A stretch of 54,203 nt of DNA from Gracilibacillus halophilus YIM-C55.5 (GCF_000359605.1 NZ_APML01000024.1:1-54203), one strand, 5' to 3'. Positions 1-6,461 are shown, counted from the first letter of the stretch. Notes: generated from the sequence alone by a model not told the origin. Program-made: numbers and translations.

Positions 1-2
1 GA

Positions 3-632
3 CCAGAGGAACATACGGACGTAATGGTAGAACAAACCAAAGCGGCCATGGAAGGTTACAACTATTGGACCGGTGAAGAAATATCTTCTTTTCATTCAGC
101 AGCGATCGTAGTAGCAGGATTGTCTTCTCATTTCACGTCATGGCGAAGAGGAAGAAGCCTTACCCTATCCAAAGCTCAACTGAAAAAAGTGAAGGAAAGA
201 AGACAAGCGAATAAAGAGACAAATAATCGCGCTAACAGCAATGAAGCTGTTTCTAAGAATAATAATGTACCTTCTTATGGAAAGAAGTCAGTACCTATAG
301 GACCTTATCAAACAGTGTATGGGTTTCCTGTTAAAGTGAAGCCAGGTGCTCAAGAGAAACATATTCCCAACACACCAAATTACAAACAGGAAATAGCAGA
401 TGGGAAAAACAAGAGCATTTTTTATGGTGATAATAAAACAGCACAGGAATTGCTTGATAAGTTTGCTGGGAAAGGGACCACTGTTACCAAAAGTAAAGAG
501 AGAGTGGACTTTGATGAGCCAATAGGTAAATACTATGACACTGTGACTGGACAATATATAGAAACTAATAGAGGAATGTTACACTATGGAAAAGATGGTG
601 CTCATATAGTACCAGCAAAACCATCAGAATAA
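3..632 (+). CDS. C-terminal part of a secreted polymorphic toxin with a toxin-50-like tip (5' end outside window)
   Basis: The reading frame is open to the window edge, so the ATG at 24 is probably internal. The first ~50 residues (YNYWTGEEISSFHSAA and onward) look like the end of an LXG/YeeF-type secretion domain, followed by a polar linker rich in Lys, Arg and Asn. The last ~100 residues contain HIPNTPNYKQEIADGKNKS and FYGDNKTAQELLDKFAGKG, a pattern I associate with the polymorphic toxin type 50 domain, a predicted ribonuclease-like tip. A candidate immunity gene starts 18 bases after the stop, as expected of a toxin/immunity pair. The fold and activity are inferred from family resemblance; the delivery domain cannot be confirmed because it lies outside the window. 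Confidence 0.65.
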   Translation, partial: PEEHTDVMVEQTKAAMEGYNYWTGEEISSFHSAAIVVAGLSSHFTSWRRGRSLTLSKAQLKKVKERRQANKETNNRANSNEAVSKNNNVPSYGKKSVPIGPYQTVYGFPVKVKPGAQEKHIPNTPNYKQEIADGKNKSIFYGDNKTAQELLDKFAGKGTTVTKSKERVDFDEPIGKYYDTVTGQYIETNRGMLHYGKDGAHIVPAKPSE

Positions 633-650
633 ATAAGAAAGAGGATGTCT

Positions 651-986
651 ATGGAAGCAGATTCTTTATTTAAAACATTAATAGAGTATGAAGGTGTAGA
701 GATTATAATAGAGTGGAACAGTGGATTAAGAATTGTAGGCAAAACAGACACTTTTTTTGAGACAGACAATGGATTAGATGATGATGATCCCGAGTACGCA
801 GAATATTATGCAACTGCATTTCAAGTAAATCATATTTTATCCCATCCTTCTACTAACGAAGGCAGTGTATATAATTGGTTGAAACAAGAAAAAAGTTCAT
901 TGGTGGAAATTTCTCTCTATGATGATCCACCACGTGCAGTTTTTGCAACTGACGGGAAAAGTATATGGGAAAGAGATAATCAATAA
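651..986 (+). CDS. Candidate immunity protein for the upstream toxin
   Basis: A small acidic protein of 111 residues with no signal peptide or membrane segment. Two ATGs are possible: the one at 645 directly abuts the Shine-Dalgarno AAAGAGG (638-644), while the one at 651 sits 6 bases behind it, so 651 is preferred. It follows the toxin tip by 18 bases on the same strand, the classic position of an immunity gene. It has a run of Asp/Glu ([13 protein letters not shown]), suiting a partner for a basic nuclease tip. I do not recognise a named family with certainty; immunity function is inferred from position, size and charge. Confidence 0.6.
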   Translation: MEADSLFKTLIEYEGVEIIIEWNSGLRIVGKTDTFFETDNGLDDDDPEYAEYYATAFQVNHILSHPSTNEGSVYNWLKQEKSSLVEISLYDDPPRAVFATDGKSIWERDNQ

Positions 987-1082
987 AAAAGTTACTATAT
1001 ATACCTTGATGCGATGAATATCTTTATAACGACGACATTCACTCGTGATGTTACCTTTGATAGATAATTAGGTAGTGATGAG

Positions 1083-1322
1083 ATGAATTATGAAGAATTA
1101 AAACAAAGAAGAGCAATGGGAGAAGAATTTCATTTCTAATATTATAATGGAATTTTTTGGATGATCCGAAATAAAGATGGATATTATTTAACAAGAGTTA
1201 GGGATAGTCATTCTCAATTCTTTAAAACCGCATATGATTTATTTAAAGACGTAGAGTATATGGACAGAGTATTCAAGATTTATGGACAGAAATTGAGATA
1301 TAGTAGCTACCAAAAGAGTTAA
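1083..1322 (+). pseudogene. Small gene interrupted by an in-frame ochre stop
   Basis: From ATG 1083 the frame reads MNYEELKQRRAMGEEFHF, meets TAA at 1137-1139, then continues in the same frame as YYNGIFWMIRNKDGYYLTRV and onward to the TAA at 1320-1322. Together this would be a protein of about 79 residues rich in aromatic residues. The short-protein style and place behind toxin/immunity genes suggest an accessory or immunity-type gene. The stop is a substitution-type change rather than a frameshift, so this looks like real decay. Family unknown. Confidence 0.5.
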
Positions 1323-1373
1323 AAATATTTTTAAACAAATGACGATTGATCACATATAATCACACTTATGTGG

Positions 1374-1450
1374 TATAATTATATTGCATCATTCGACTTA
1401 AACAAGAGGAGGCGGATTCGTACATAAACACGAGTCAGCCTCTCTTTTTA
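1374..1450 (+). ncRNA. Possible short transcript: extended -10 promoter and intrinsic terminator
   Basis: An extended -10 element (TGGTATAAT, 1371-1379) is followed about 30 bases later by an imperfect hairpin (arms about 1405-1420 and 1430-1446) and a T-rich tail. No coding region of useful length lies between. The layout resembles antitoxin RNAs of type I toxin systems in Bacillus, but no small hydrophobic toxin gene is visible on the opposite strand, so a plain terminator or a relic of such a system is equally possible. Confidence 0.35.
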
Positions 1451-1613
1451 TTTATAACTAATATTCGTTAGACTGTAGTTTAGTGAATGATTACATAAAA
1501 TGGTATGTCAACACTAAACTGAACAAATTTTTAAAGGAACACAAACTTGTTTATAGCGTTCAACATTTTAATTCTCTGTTGGAAGACAATGCATGTAGAT
1601 TGTCACTTGACTT

Positions 1614-1699
1614 GGAGCCTCTACGGGCAAGATGATGAGCCAAGAAGCCAGATATCAATGAATCCGGTTCAAAAATCAAGCTATCTTGCCCGCTACTCC
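1614..1699. repeat. Inverted repeat next to the IS3 fragment
   Basis: GGGCAAGAT at 1625-1633 is repeated inverted as ATCTTGCCC at 1683-1691, with GGAG (1614-1617) and CTCC (1696-1699) matching further out, and about 49 bases between the inner arms. It lies just beyond the 3' end of the transposase fragment. It may be the terminal region of the insertion element or a terminator-like structure, though there is no T tract. Confidence 0.4.
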
Positions 1700-1718
1700 T
1701 AGTAAAGTGCGCATTTCT

Positions 1719-1957
1719 CTACAAAACCGTGCTTATTTCAGTTTGGTGATTACGCTTATATTCGTTAGGCGTTACATAGTCTAGCAATCCATGTATTCGA
1801 ATATTATTGAACCAATTCACGTAATCAAAAAGCTCAAGATCAAGTTCTTGTTGGCTAGAGAAAACCCTGCTACTAACGAATTCTGTTTTAATGGTTTTAA
1901 ATGTAGCTTCCGCCACTGCATTATCATAAGGTGTACCTTTGTCATTCAATGATCTCA
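1719..1957 (-). mobile_element. IS3-family transposase OrfB, C-terminal fragment
   Basis: The frame encodes about 79 residues of the end of an IS3-type DDE integrase core: KGTPYDNAVAEATFKTIKTE, then FDYVNWFNNIRIHG, then the usual TPNEYK ending. The first catalytic Asp and the N-terminal domain are missing; upstream of about 1957 the homology stops and a toxin-tail remnant begins on the opposite strand. The element therefore lost its 5' part by deletion or recombination and cannot be active. Confidence 0.85.
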
Positions 1958-1958
1958 G

Positions 1959-2167
1959 GGATTAGCTCCAATTGGTCCAGATGGAAAGTCTATAAACCTT
2001 CATCACACAACACAAAGAAATGAAACTCGATAGCAGAAGTTACACAGACGTTTCATAAAAATAATAGTTCTGTAATTCACATTAATCCCAATAAAATGCC
2101 TTCAGGTATAAATAGGTCTGATTTTAATAAATGGCGAACGGATTACTGGAAAAATAGAGAAAAATAA
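1959..2167 (+). pseudogene. Remnant of an LHH-type (HNH/Endo VII) nuclease toxin tail
   Basis: The + strand reads GLAPIGPDGKSINLHHTTQ in one frame (from 1959). After a shift near 2025-2030 it continues in another frame as IAEVTQTFHKNNSSVIHINP and SGINRSDFNKWRTDYWKNRE, ending at TAA 2165-2167. Both parts match the LHH family of HNH/Endo VII nuclease tips of polymorphic toxins: the LHH catalytic motif, then HINP and FNKWR..YW near the end. The 5' part is cut by the IS3 fragment. The shift is not in a homopolymer, so this is a dead orphan tail, not a gene. Confidence 0.75.
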
Positions 2168-2200
2168 AGCCAATGATTTTAATATTAATGGAGGATGAGA

Positions 2201-2323
2201 ATGAGTGTAGAAAATTATCTAAAAGCAAAAGAAATTATTTTGAGTGAAGATGAGATTGCTGACTTTGTAGGTGGTCGTACAGAGGAAATAATTAGTTTGG
2301 CTGAAGAAAAATTAGGGTTATCA
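2201..2323 (+). pseudogene. N-terminal part of a SUKH (SMI1/KNR4) immunity gene
   Basis: ATG 2201 is 6 bases behind a perfect GGAGG and starts about 41 residues of SUKH type, including SEDEIADFVGGRTEEIISLA and EEKLGLS, the usual first helices before the FPP..Y motif. After about 2323 the frame runs on to 2401 but stops resembling the family, because the following DNA is an inverted piece of a SUKH gene. It follows the LHH nuclease remnant by 33 bases, the expected order of a toxin/immunity pair. Confidence 0.65.
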
Positions 2324-2402
2324 GGTAGATTAATCTCTCTTCGTTCTGTTAAAGTCGCTCTTTTTTCTTCTTCCGACATTGTATTGGTTTCTATAGGATA
2401 AA
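2315..2402 (-). pseudogene. Inverted internal fragment of a SUKH immunity gene
   Basis: On the minus strand this stretch reads TLTERREINLPDN at its end, which resembles the segment lying just before the conserved LVIYDTG strand in SUKH proteins. It abuts and slightly overlaps the + strand N-terminal fragment around 2315-2323, marking an inversion junction. The upstream boundary of homology (about 2360-2402) is uncertain. Confidence 0.45.
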
Positions 2403-2473
2403 GAATGATAACGCCAATTGTCCTGAATTGTTCGTTGACATGAAGCATTTAGCCAAGCAAGTTTTTTCAAATT

Positions 2474-2674
2474 CTATACTTCTTGCTTAACTAAGTCTAA
2501 TAATAAATCACCAAAGTCGCTAGCAATTATTTCATATGTTTGACTTTCTAAGTCAATTCCTGGCGCAAAAGATACTACTTTTGGTTCTCCATTATCATCA
2601 AGGTGGCTATAATCTAAACAAAATATTTCATCACTACCAGTATCATATATAACTAGCATCAGTCCTATTTGCAA
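2474..2674 (-). pseudogene. Inverted C-terminal part of a SUKH immunity gene
   Basis: From about 2668 down to the TAG at 2474 the minus strand encodes LMLVIYDTGSDEIFCLD, then NGEPKVVSFAPGI and a final FGDLLLDLVKQEV. This is the conserved second half of SUKH proteins (IYDTG..D.FCLD followed by P.V..F). There is no ribosome-binding site and the N-terminal half is missing upstream; the DNA above 2675 belongs to a + strand toxin tail. It is a broken piece, opposite in strand to its likely N-terminal half at 2201. Confidence 0.65.
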
Positions 2675-2991
2675 AAACGTGAGAACGGAGAAATCGAGAG
2701 CACGTCAAATGTTGAAGATTATGAACTGGGAAATTACCCTGAACCGAGTTTCAGAGATCAACCAAAAAAGTGAAAGCGAAAAGAACAGGTTCAAATCAAT
2801 CATGGTTTCCAGAAAACTGGACAGAGGCTGATATAACAGCTGCAGGTGCTAAGATTGCCGAATTAGATAGATTTTCTAATGCAGAAAATGGTATGGCTAT
2901 TTTTGGAGAATATAAAGAGATTAGGGTTGGAGTTATAAAAACAAATGGAGAGATAGGAACTATTTTTTCAGATGCAACCAAACAACCTTAG
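2675..2991 (+). pseudogene. Orphan EndoU-like toxin tail with a frameshift
   Basis: One frame reads ENGEIESTSNVEDYELGNYP and EPSFRDQPKK and stops at 2771-2773. The next frame picks up directly (KAKRTGSNQSWFPENWTE, then FGEYKEIRVGVIKTNGEIGT) and ends at 2991. The join falls on a run of six A (2764-2769), so one base appears lost there. The SWFPENWTE start and the GVRVGVI-like strands resemble the bacterial EndoU nuclease domain; this assignment is tentative. It lacks any delivery domain, so it is a displaced tail. A candidate immunity gene follows 20 bases downstream. Confidence 0.55.
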
Positions 2992-3011
2992 ATATAGTCT
3001 GGAGGATGAAT

Positions 3012-3323
3012 ATGGATATTGAAAATAAAATTAAAGCTATATTAAATCAAAAAAAAATTAATATAAATGATGACTATGGGACACAAAAAAGTTGGGATGA
3101 ATTAATAGAGGTTCTCGTAGAAAATGAGGAAAATACTTTAAAATATTTAGAAAATTGTAGTAAAGAAAATTTGTATTGGATAAGTGAAGTTTTTGAAGAT
3201 ATAGCAGAAAGTTTACAAAGTGAAGAATTAATTAATTGCTTAAGAAAATTAGATGAAAAATTTCCAGATTTAGAGATGACAAATGATATTGATATAGCCG
3301 AAAGTTATATAGAAAATTCATAG
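3012..3323 (+). CDS. Candidate immunity protein (follows EndoU-like tail)
   Basis: About 103 residues, acidic, predicted mostly helical, with no membrane segment. The ATG at 3006 touches GGAGG (3001-3005), whereas the ATG at 3012 is 6 bases behind it and is preferred. Features include KSWDELIEVLVENEENTLKY and WISEVFEDIAESLQ, a helical-repeat style seen in small proteins next to LXG toxins. It immediately follows the EndoU-like tail and is intact, so it could still protect against a matching toxin of other strains. Function is inferred from context. Confidence 0.6.
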   Translation: MDIENKIKAILNQKKININDDYGTQKSWDELIEVLVENEENTLKYLENCSKENLYWISEVFEDIAESLQSEELINCLRKLDEKFPDLEMTNDIDIAESYIENS

Positions 3324-3395
3324 GTGAAATTTATACTACGATACGTGATACCCCCATCTGTATTAGAACTTTTGAATAGATAAGGGGGAATTTAG

Positions 3396-3791
3396 ATGAG
3401 TTTAATTAATGAGTGTATTGAAGCACTCGGTGAGGATGTACATGTCTTTTCTGATAATAATAGAGAAGAGATATTAAGAAAATTCGAAAGTTATTTTCCA
3501 TTTTCTGAGTGGGGACGTATTGAATGGGAGAATGTGTCTAATCATGCTGAAGTAAATACAGTCGATGAGATAATTTCCTTTTTACACCAAAACACGGAAG
3601 AATACAGTGATATTGTCTATATAATTTGGGATGAAGGAAGTTTACCAATAATTCGATCTACTTTAGATAAAGTATTTAAAGTTATAGATGATGTTACTCC
3701 TGTAAGTTTTGATACATGGATGTTTTCACCATATGCAGGATATGTTATTGAGATATTTCATGATGGTGAAGTCAGAGTAGGATTAAAGTGA
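3396..3791 (+). CDS. CdiI-like candidate immunity protein
   Basis: 131 residues with a good ribosome-binding site (GGGGGA, 7 bases before ATG). The pattern MSLINECIEALGEDVHVFS, then WGRIEWE and a C-terminal SFDTWMFSP, with YVIEIFHDGEV at the end, is one I associate with CDI-type immunity proteins of Bacillus toxin clusters. It is the last gene of the island before a strong terminator. Its partner toxin is not visible, so it is probably an orphan immunity gene. Family naming is from memory of the pattern. Confidence 0.6.
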   Translation: MSLINECIEALGEDVHVFSDNNREEILRKFESYFPFSEWGRIEWENVSNHAEVNTVDEIISFLHQNTEEYSDIVYIIWDEGSLPIIRSTLDKVFKVIDDVTPVSFDTWMFSPYAGYVIEIFHDGEVRVGLK

Positions 3792-3803
3792 AATTAATTT
3801 ATC

Positions 3804-3843
3804 CCTCAAAAGAGAACTAATATGTTACTCTTTTGAGGTTTTT
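3804..3843 (+). terminator. Intrinsic terminator of the toxin/immunity island
   Basis: Perfect 11-bp stem (CCTCAAAAGAG at 3804-3814 with its complement at 3828-3838), a 13-base loop and a T tract, 12 bases after the last immunity gene. Confidence 0.9.
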
Positions 3844-4205
3844 AGTGATGGGATGCCGAATGCTTTTAATTCAGAGGATTGAAGTAACTTTGTAAGCCCT
3901 ATATAGTATTTCTTAATTCACATTAGCATACAGTTGCTTTAATTAGCACCTTTCACAATTGGCTTCATTGACCGGAATAAAAAAAGGCCGATCATTTTCA
4001 TCATTCATTTTTTAATCGTTCAAAGAATATAGGCATGGTATCTAGCTTACCGTTTGCTATATCTACTTCTGTGTTTGCTTCTCCTTTCTAGATGTATATA
4101 ACTTTTAAAAATAGGAGAATGATAAAGGATAAGTAGCCTTATTCCTAGAGCAGTGATTGTTGGCGTACTTGCTGCTATTTTTATATCTTTATCATTCAAC
4201 CCTTC
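3844..4205. other. Gene-poor stretch, no supported gene
   Basis: About 360 bases with stops in all frames. A Shine-Dalgarno-like AAAGGAG on the minus strand near 4087 precedes a short open stretch (VDIANGKLDTMPIFFERLKNE, ending near 4005), but there is no convincing start codon. I see no RNA gene or repeat here. Confidence 0.5.
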
Positions 4206-4469
4206 TCACTCCTTGCTGTATGTCCTGGCATAATTAATGTTGTAAGCTTTAGCTTGTAATTTACGTACCACTAGCAATAAGGCATTTTTCTTCTTTAGTT
4301 TTGTTAGCTGCACCGACTGTTCAAACCTTTACTTCTGAACTAACTCCTGTTCAGTTTTCTTAAAGTATGGTTCTAATGCCTTGTTGAATGCTTCTTCTTT
4401 TGGAATGTCACCGTAGAACCTTTTACGAATTCGTAACGGATTCTTTTTTTTCGTTGTCTGTTTCTGCAT
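4206..4469 (-). pseudogene. Small basic protein gene interrupted by an in-frame stop
   Basis: ATG at 4467-4469 lies 6 bases behind GGGGTG. The first 46 codons read MQKQTTKKKNPLRIRKRFYG through KKTEQELVQK, then TAA at 4329-4331. The same frame continues without break for 40 codons (FEQSVQLTKLKKKNALLLVV, KLQAKAYNINYARTYSKE) to TGA at 4206-4208. The continuous 86-codon frame with a single ochre suggests a decayed gene rather than a short one. The protein is strongly basic; the family is unknown to me. Confidence 0.45.
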
Positions 4470-4533
4470 GTTCATCACCCCTATTTTATGCTATGCAAAC
4501 CCACCATGTGGACTAACCATCTTTTTGGTATAG

Positions 4534-4696
4534 GTGAAAATTGAAGATTATGTAAAGGAAATAAACCAAAGAAGGAGCTGACGACGGCATTGATCTGATG
4601 ATATATTCAAAGAAAGACTAGGCATATGAATCTGTACAAATAAAACATTACATAAATTTGGGTAATAAAATGGATGTAAAACCAAAGAAAGCTTGA
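4534..4696 (+). pseudogene. Possible Mrr/PD-(D/E)XK nuclease remnant
   Basis: GTG 4534 opens KIEDYVKEINQRRS; one frame shift later (4580) the sequence reads DDGIDLMIYSKKD, a TAG at 4619-4621, and AYESVQIKHYINLGNK, ending at 4696. The spacing of DDGIDL and VQIKHY fits the catalytic D...QxK core of Mrr-like restriction endonucleases. Two disablements in 160 bases mean it is a relic. The assignment rests on a short motif only. Confidence 0.35.
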
Positions 4697-4763
4697 TTCA
4701 GCAAAGAATAATCAGAACTATCTTTGATATAGATTCATCGAGTCATATATCAGCAGGCATCAG

Positions 4764-4800
4764 AAAACCAGTTATTCTTTCTCGAAGAATAACTGGTTTT
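4764..4800. terminator. Bidirectional hairpin terminator
   Basis: A perfect inverted repeat (AAAACCAGTTATTCTT with its complement, 5-base loop) gives T runs on both strands. It sits between the nuclease remnant and the response-regulator fragment. Confidence 0.7.
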
Positions 4801-4803
4801 CAT

Positions 4804-4893
4804 TTAAAGCTCTAATTCGCCCATTCGAAGTAGTTCAACTACTGCCTGTGAGCGCCCCTTTACACCCAACTTTTGCATCGCATTTGATATGTA
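4804..4893 (-). pseudogene. C-terminal HTH fragment of a NarL/LuxR-type response regulator
   Basis: The minus strand encodes YISNAMQKLGVKGRSQAVVE followed by LLRMGELEL and a TAA at 4804-4806. This is the recognition helix and end of a GerE/LuxR-type helix-turn-helix. Upstream of 4893 similarity stops abruptly, so only about 29 residues of a regulator of about 200 remain. The missing sensor kinase and receiver domain suggest a deleted two-component locus. Confidence 0.6.
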
Positions 4894-5072
4894 TAGTAAT
4901 TGCAAACTAATAATTCTGGATAGGTTACACTTGATTGGACAAATTCATAAAAATACCGAAGTCATGGATTATTGGCTCCGTTTTCATACATCTTGAAATA
5001 AGTCTTTAAAGACAAGAAGTAAATTGAACCCACGATTTCAGAGAGTAAGAAAAGGTGTGTTAAGATAGATTT

Positions 5073-5175
5073 ATGAAACGAAAAAGATATACCGTAGCAT
5101 TCAAATCACAAATTGTCTTATAATTATTGAGGAAAAAATATTGAATGAAATCTCTTCTGAACATGGTATCCATGA
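5073..5175 (+). mobile_element. IS3-family OrfA, N-terminal fragment
   Basis: ATG 5073 opens MKRKRYTVAFKSQIVL, the typical start of an IS3-type OrfA helix-turn-helix, then a frameshift near 5120 leads to EEKILNEISSEHGIHE, after which similarity ends at about 5175. The DNA before it (4940-5070) may hold the left end of the element. It is opposite in orientation to the OrfB fragment at 1719-1957, so the two cannot be parts of one undisturbed copy. Confidence 0.65.
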
Positions 5176-5180
5176 GCTAT

Positions 5181-5363
5181 CTAATTATCTGTCTTATCTT
5201 CTTTATGATCAAAAATTTTACGACCAATAATAGGTAACATAATTACCACAGCAGTCGTGAGTCCAACTAACAATTCCCTATCTTCTACAATATAGAATAT
5301 TATTACATTAACTACAGCTGCGAAGAAACCTATTGTTAAAGCTATTAACATACTATTCCCCAT
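5181..5363 (-). CDS. Small membrane protein of unknown function
   Basis: Up to 60 residues with two hydrophobic segments (about residues 5-25 and 32-46) separated by a charged turn (VEDREL), and a charged tail (DHKEDKTDN). The Met at residue 5 (codon 5349-5351) is better placed than the first, as GGGGAA precedes it by 4 bases. It stands alone in a decayed region, with pseudogene pieces on both sides. It may be genuine or a leftover; I do not recognise it. Confidence 0.4.
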   Translation of the reverse strand: MGNSMLIALTIGFFAAVVNVIIFYIVEDRELLVGLTTAVVIMLPIIGRKIFDHKEDKTDN

Positions 5364-5466
5364 TTACTTCATATCTCTTAATTAAGAATGTGTTTCTGTG
5401 ATACCGTTAGGGTAGCCTCAAGAAAATTCAACATAAAATGGAGTAGCCATTTATCTAAATAGAAAC

Positions 5467-5695
5467 TTATAAGAGCAATTCTTGCTGTAGTTGCTCCAAC
5501 AAGTGTTGAAACTTGGTCTCTATCTTTTGCCTTTCCAGTGATTTTATGTATTTCTAATATGTGTTTTTAACAATCTTAAAATCCTGTTTAGCGATTTTAG
5601 ATTTTAACTCATTTCTTTTTATCGACTTATATTTATAGTCTCTTACTGTTACACATAGATCAACAATTTGGTCTAGTTATAATTACTTTTTTCAC
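5467..5695 (-). pseudogene. Decayed small gene of unknown function
   Basis: On the minus strand a frame opens near GTG 5695, shifts frame near 5675, then runs as VDLCVTVRDYKYKSIKRNEL and KSKIAKQDFKIVKNTY to a TAG at 5554-5556, and continues in frame as KYIKSLERQKIETKFQHLLE and QLQQELLL to TAA at 5467. The helical, Lys/Glu/Gln-rich composition suggests a coding past. Two disablements are needed, so I treat it as a relic. No family recognised. Confidence 0.3.
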
Positions 5696-5927
5696 CTTTG
5701 ATTTTATGTTCTCTTGCAAAAGTATATAAATTATAACAGTAAAATAATGTTATAAAAACATATTTTTGTGAAAATAATGCATATGACCTATATTTAAAAT
5801 TCTAAAACAGACTTAATGCCATTAGCTTTATCGTTGTCCTTATCAGTCGGATGTTTGGCAATAAAATAAAAATAAAAATAAAAACAGTTGATCAACCCTA
5901 TATGCCATGTCAAAGCAATACCTAGTC

Positions 5928-5956
5928 TTGAAACGCATGATAAAAACAGATATACT
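5928..5956 (+). promoter_or_regulatory. SigA-type promoter of the guanidine-export operon
   Basis: TTGAAA (5928-5933), 17-base spacer, TATACT (5951-5956). Transcription would start near 5963, about 16 bases before the riboswitch. Confidence 0.75.
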
Positions 5957-5978
5957 AGATAGTAATTGCATATTCTAT

Positions 5979-6098
5979 GTTTTCTAGGGTTCCGCAATAA
6001 TGGATTGGTCTGGTCCAAGAGAAAACACGCAGTATATACTGTGACACGGAGGGACAAAAGCCTGGGAGATTCTGATATATCAGCGTCTTCTAGGCTTT
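5979..6098 (+). promoter_or_regulatory. Guanidine-I (ykkC) riboswitch with terminator
   Basis: The region holds the conserved blocks of the ykkC class-I RNA in order: TCTAGGGTTCCG (5983-5994), TGGTCTGGTCCAAGAGA (6006-6022), ACACGGAGGGACAAAAGCC (6044-6062) and GGGAGA (6064-6069). The AAAAGCCT of the aptamer end (6057-6064) is complementary to AGGCTTTT (6091-6098), giving a terminator that competes with the aptamer. In this family guanidine binding lets transcription proceed into exporter genes, which follow here directly. Confidence 0.93.
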
Positions 6099-6131
6099 TC
6101 TTTTGATATGACGAGTATAGAGGGAGACAAA

Positions 6132-6461
6132 TTGACATTGAAATGGATACAAGTAATTATCGCAGCAATATTTGAAGTTCTTTGGGTCATCGGATTAAAA
6201 CATGCAGATGACTTATGGTCATGGTCAGGTACAATGATTGCGATTATCATTAGTTTTTATTTAATGATAATGGCAGGAAAAAGATTACCTGTTGGAACGG
6301 TGTATGCTGTTTTTGTTGGATTGGGAACGATGGGGACAGTGATGTCAGATATCGTCTTCTTTGGGGAACCATTTAAATTCGTTAAAATTGGTTTGATCAT
6401 TGTGCTACTATTCGGAGTAGTCGGCTTAAAATTAGTAACAGACAAAGGGGATGAATCATAA
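6132..6461 (+). CDS. gdnC: Guanidinium exporter, SMR family subunit (YkkC-type)
   Basis: A four-helix small multidrug resistance protein. A TTG at 6132 lies 5 bases behind GAGGGAG and gives 109 residues starting [19 protein letters not shown], the normal length; the ATG at 6108 has no ribosome-binding site. The SMR-essential Glu is E15 (FEVLW), and the later [14 protein letters not shown] and FGEPF motifs are typical. It overlaps the next gene by one base (TAATG), fitting a two-subunit exporter. Placement behind a guanidine-I riboswitch indicates proton-coupled export of guanidinium. Confidence 0.93.
   Translation: MTLKWIQVIIAAIFEVLWVIGLKHADDLWSWSGTMIAIIISFYLMIMAGKRLPVGTVYAVFVGLGTMGTVMSDIVFFGEPFKFVKIGLIIVLLFGVVGLKLVTDKGDES

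Noticed and set aside
1486..1638. Plus-strand frame with NDYIKWYVNTKLNKF, like the end of an IS3 OrfB
   Set aside because: Similarity is limited to a few residues, spacing to the following conserved residues is wrong, and there is no start or upstream domain.
3960..4090. Minus-strand mini-frame ending PIFFERLKNE behind an AAAGGAG
   Set aside because: No usable start codon lies at the right distance and there is no recognisable similarity.
5794..6138. Open frame of 114 codons on the minus strand
   Set aside because: It runs antisense through the guanidine riboswitch and its promoter, has repetitive Tyr/Phe stretches and no ribosome-binding site.
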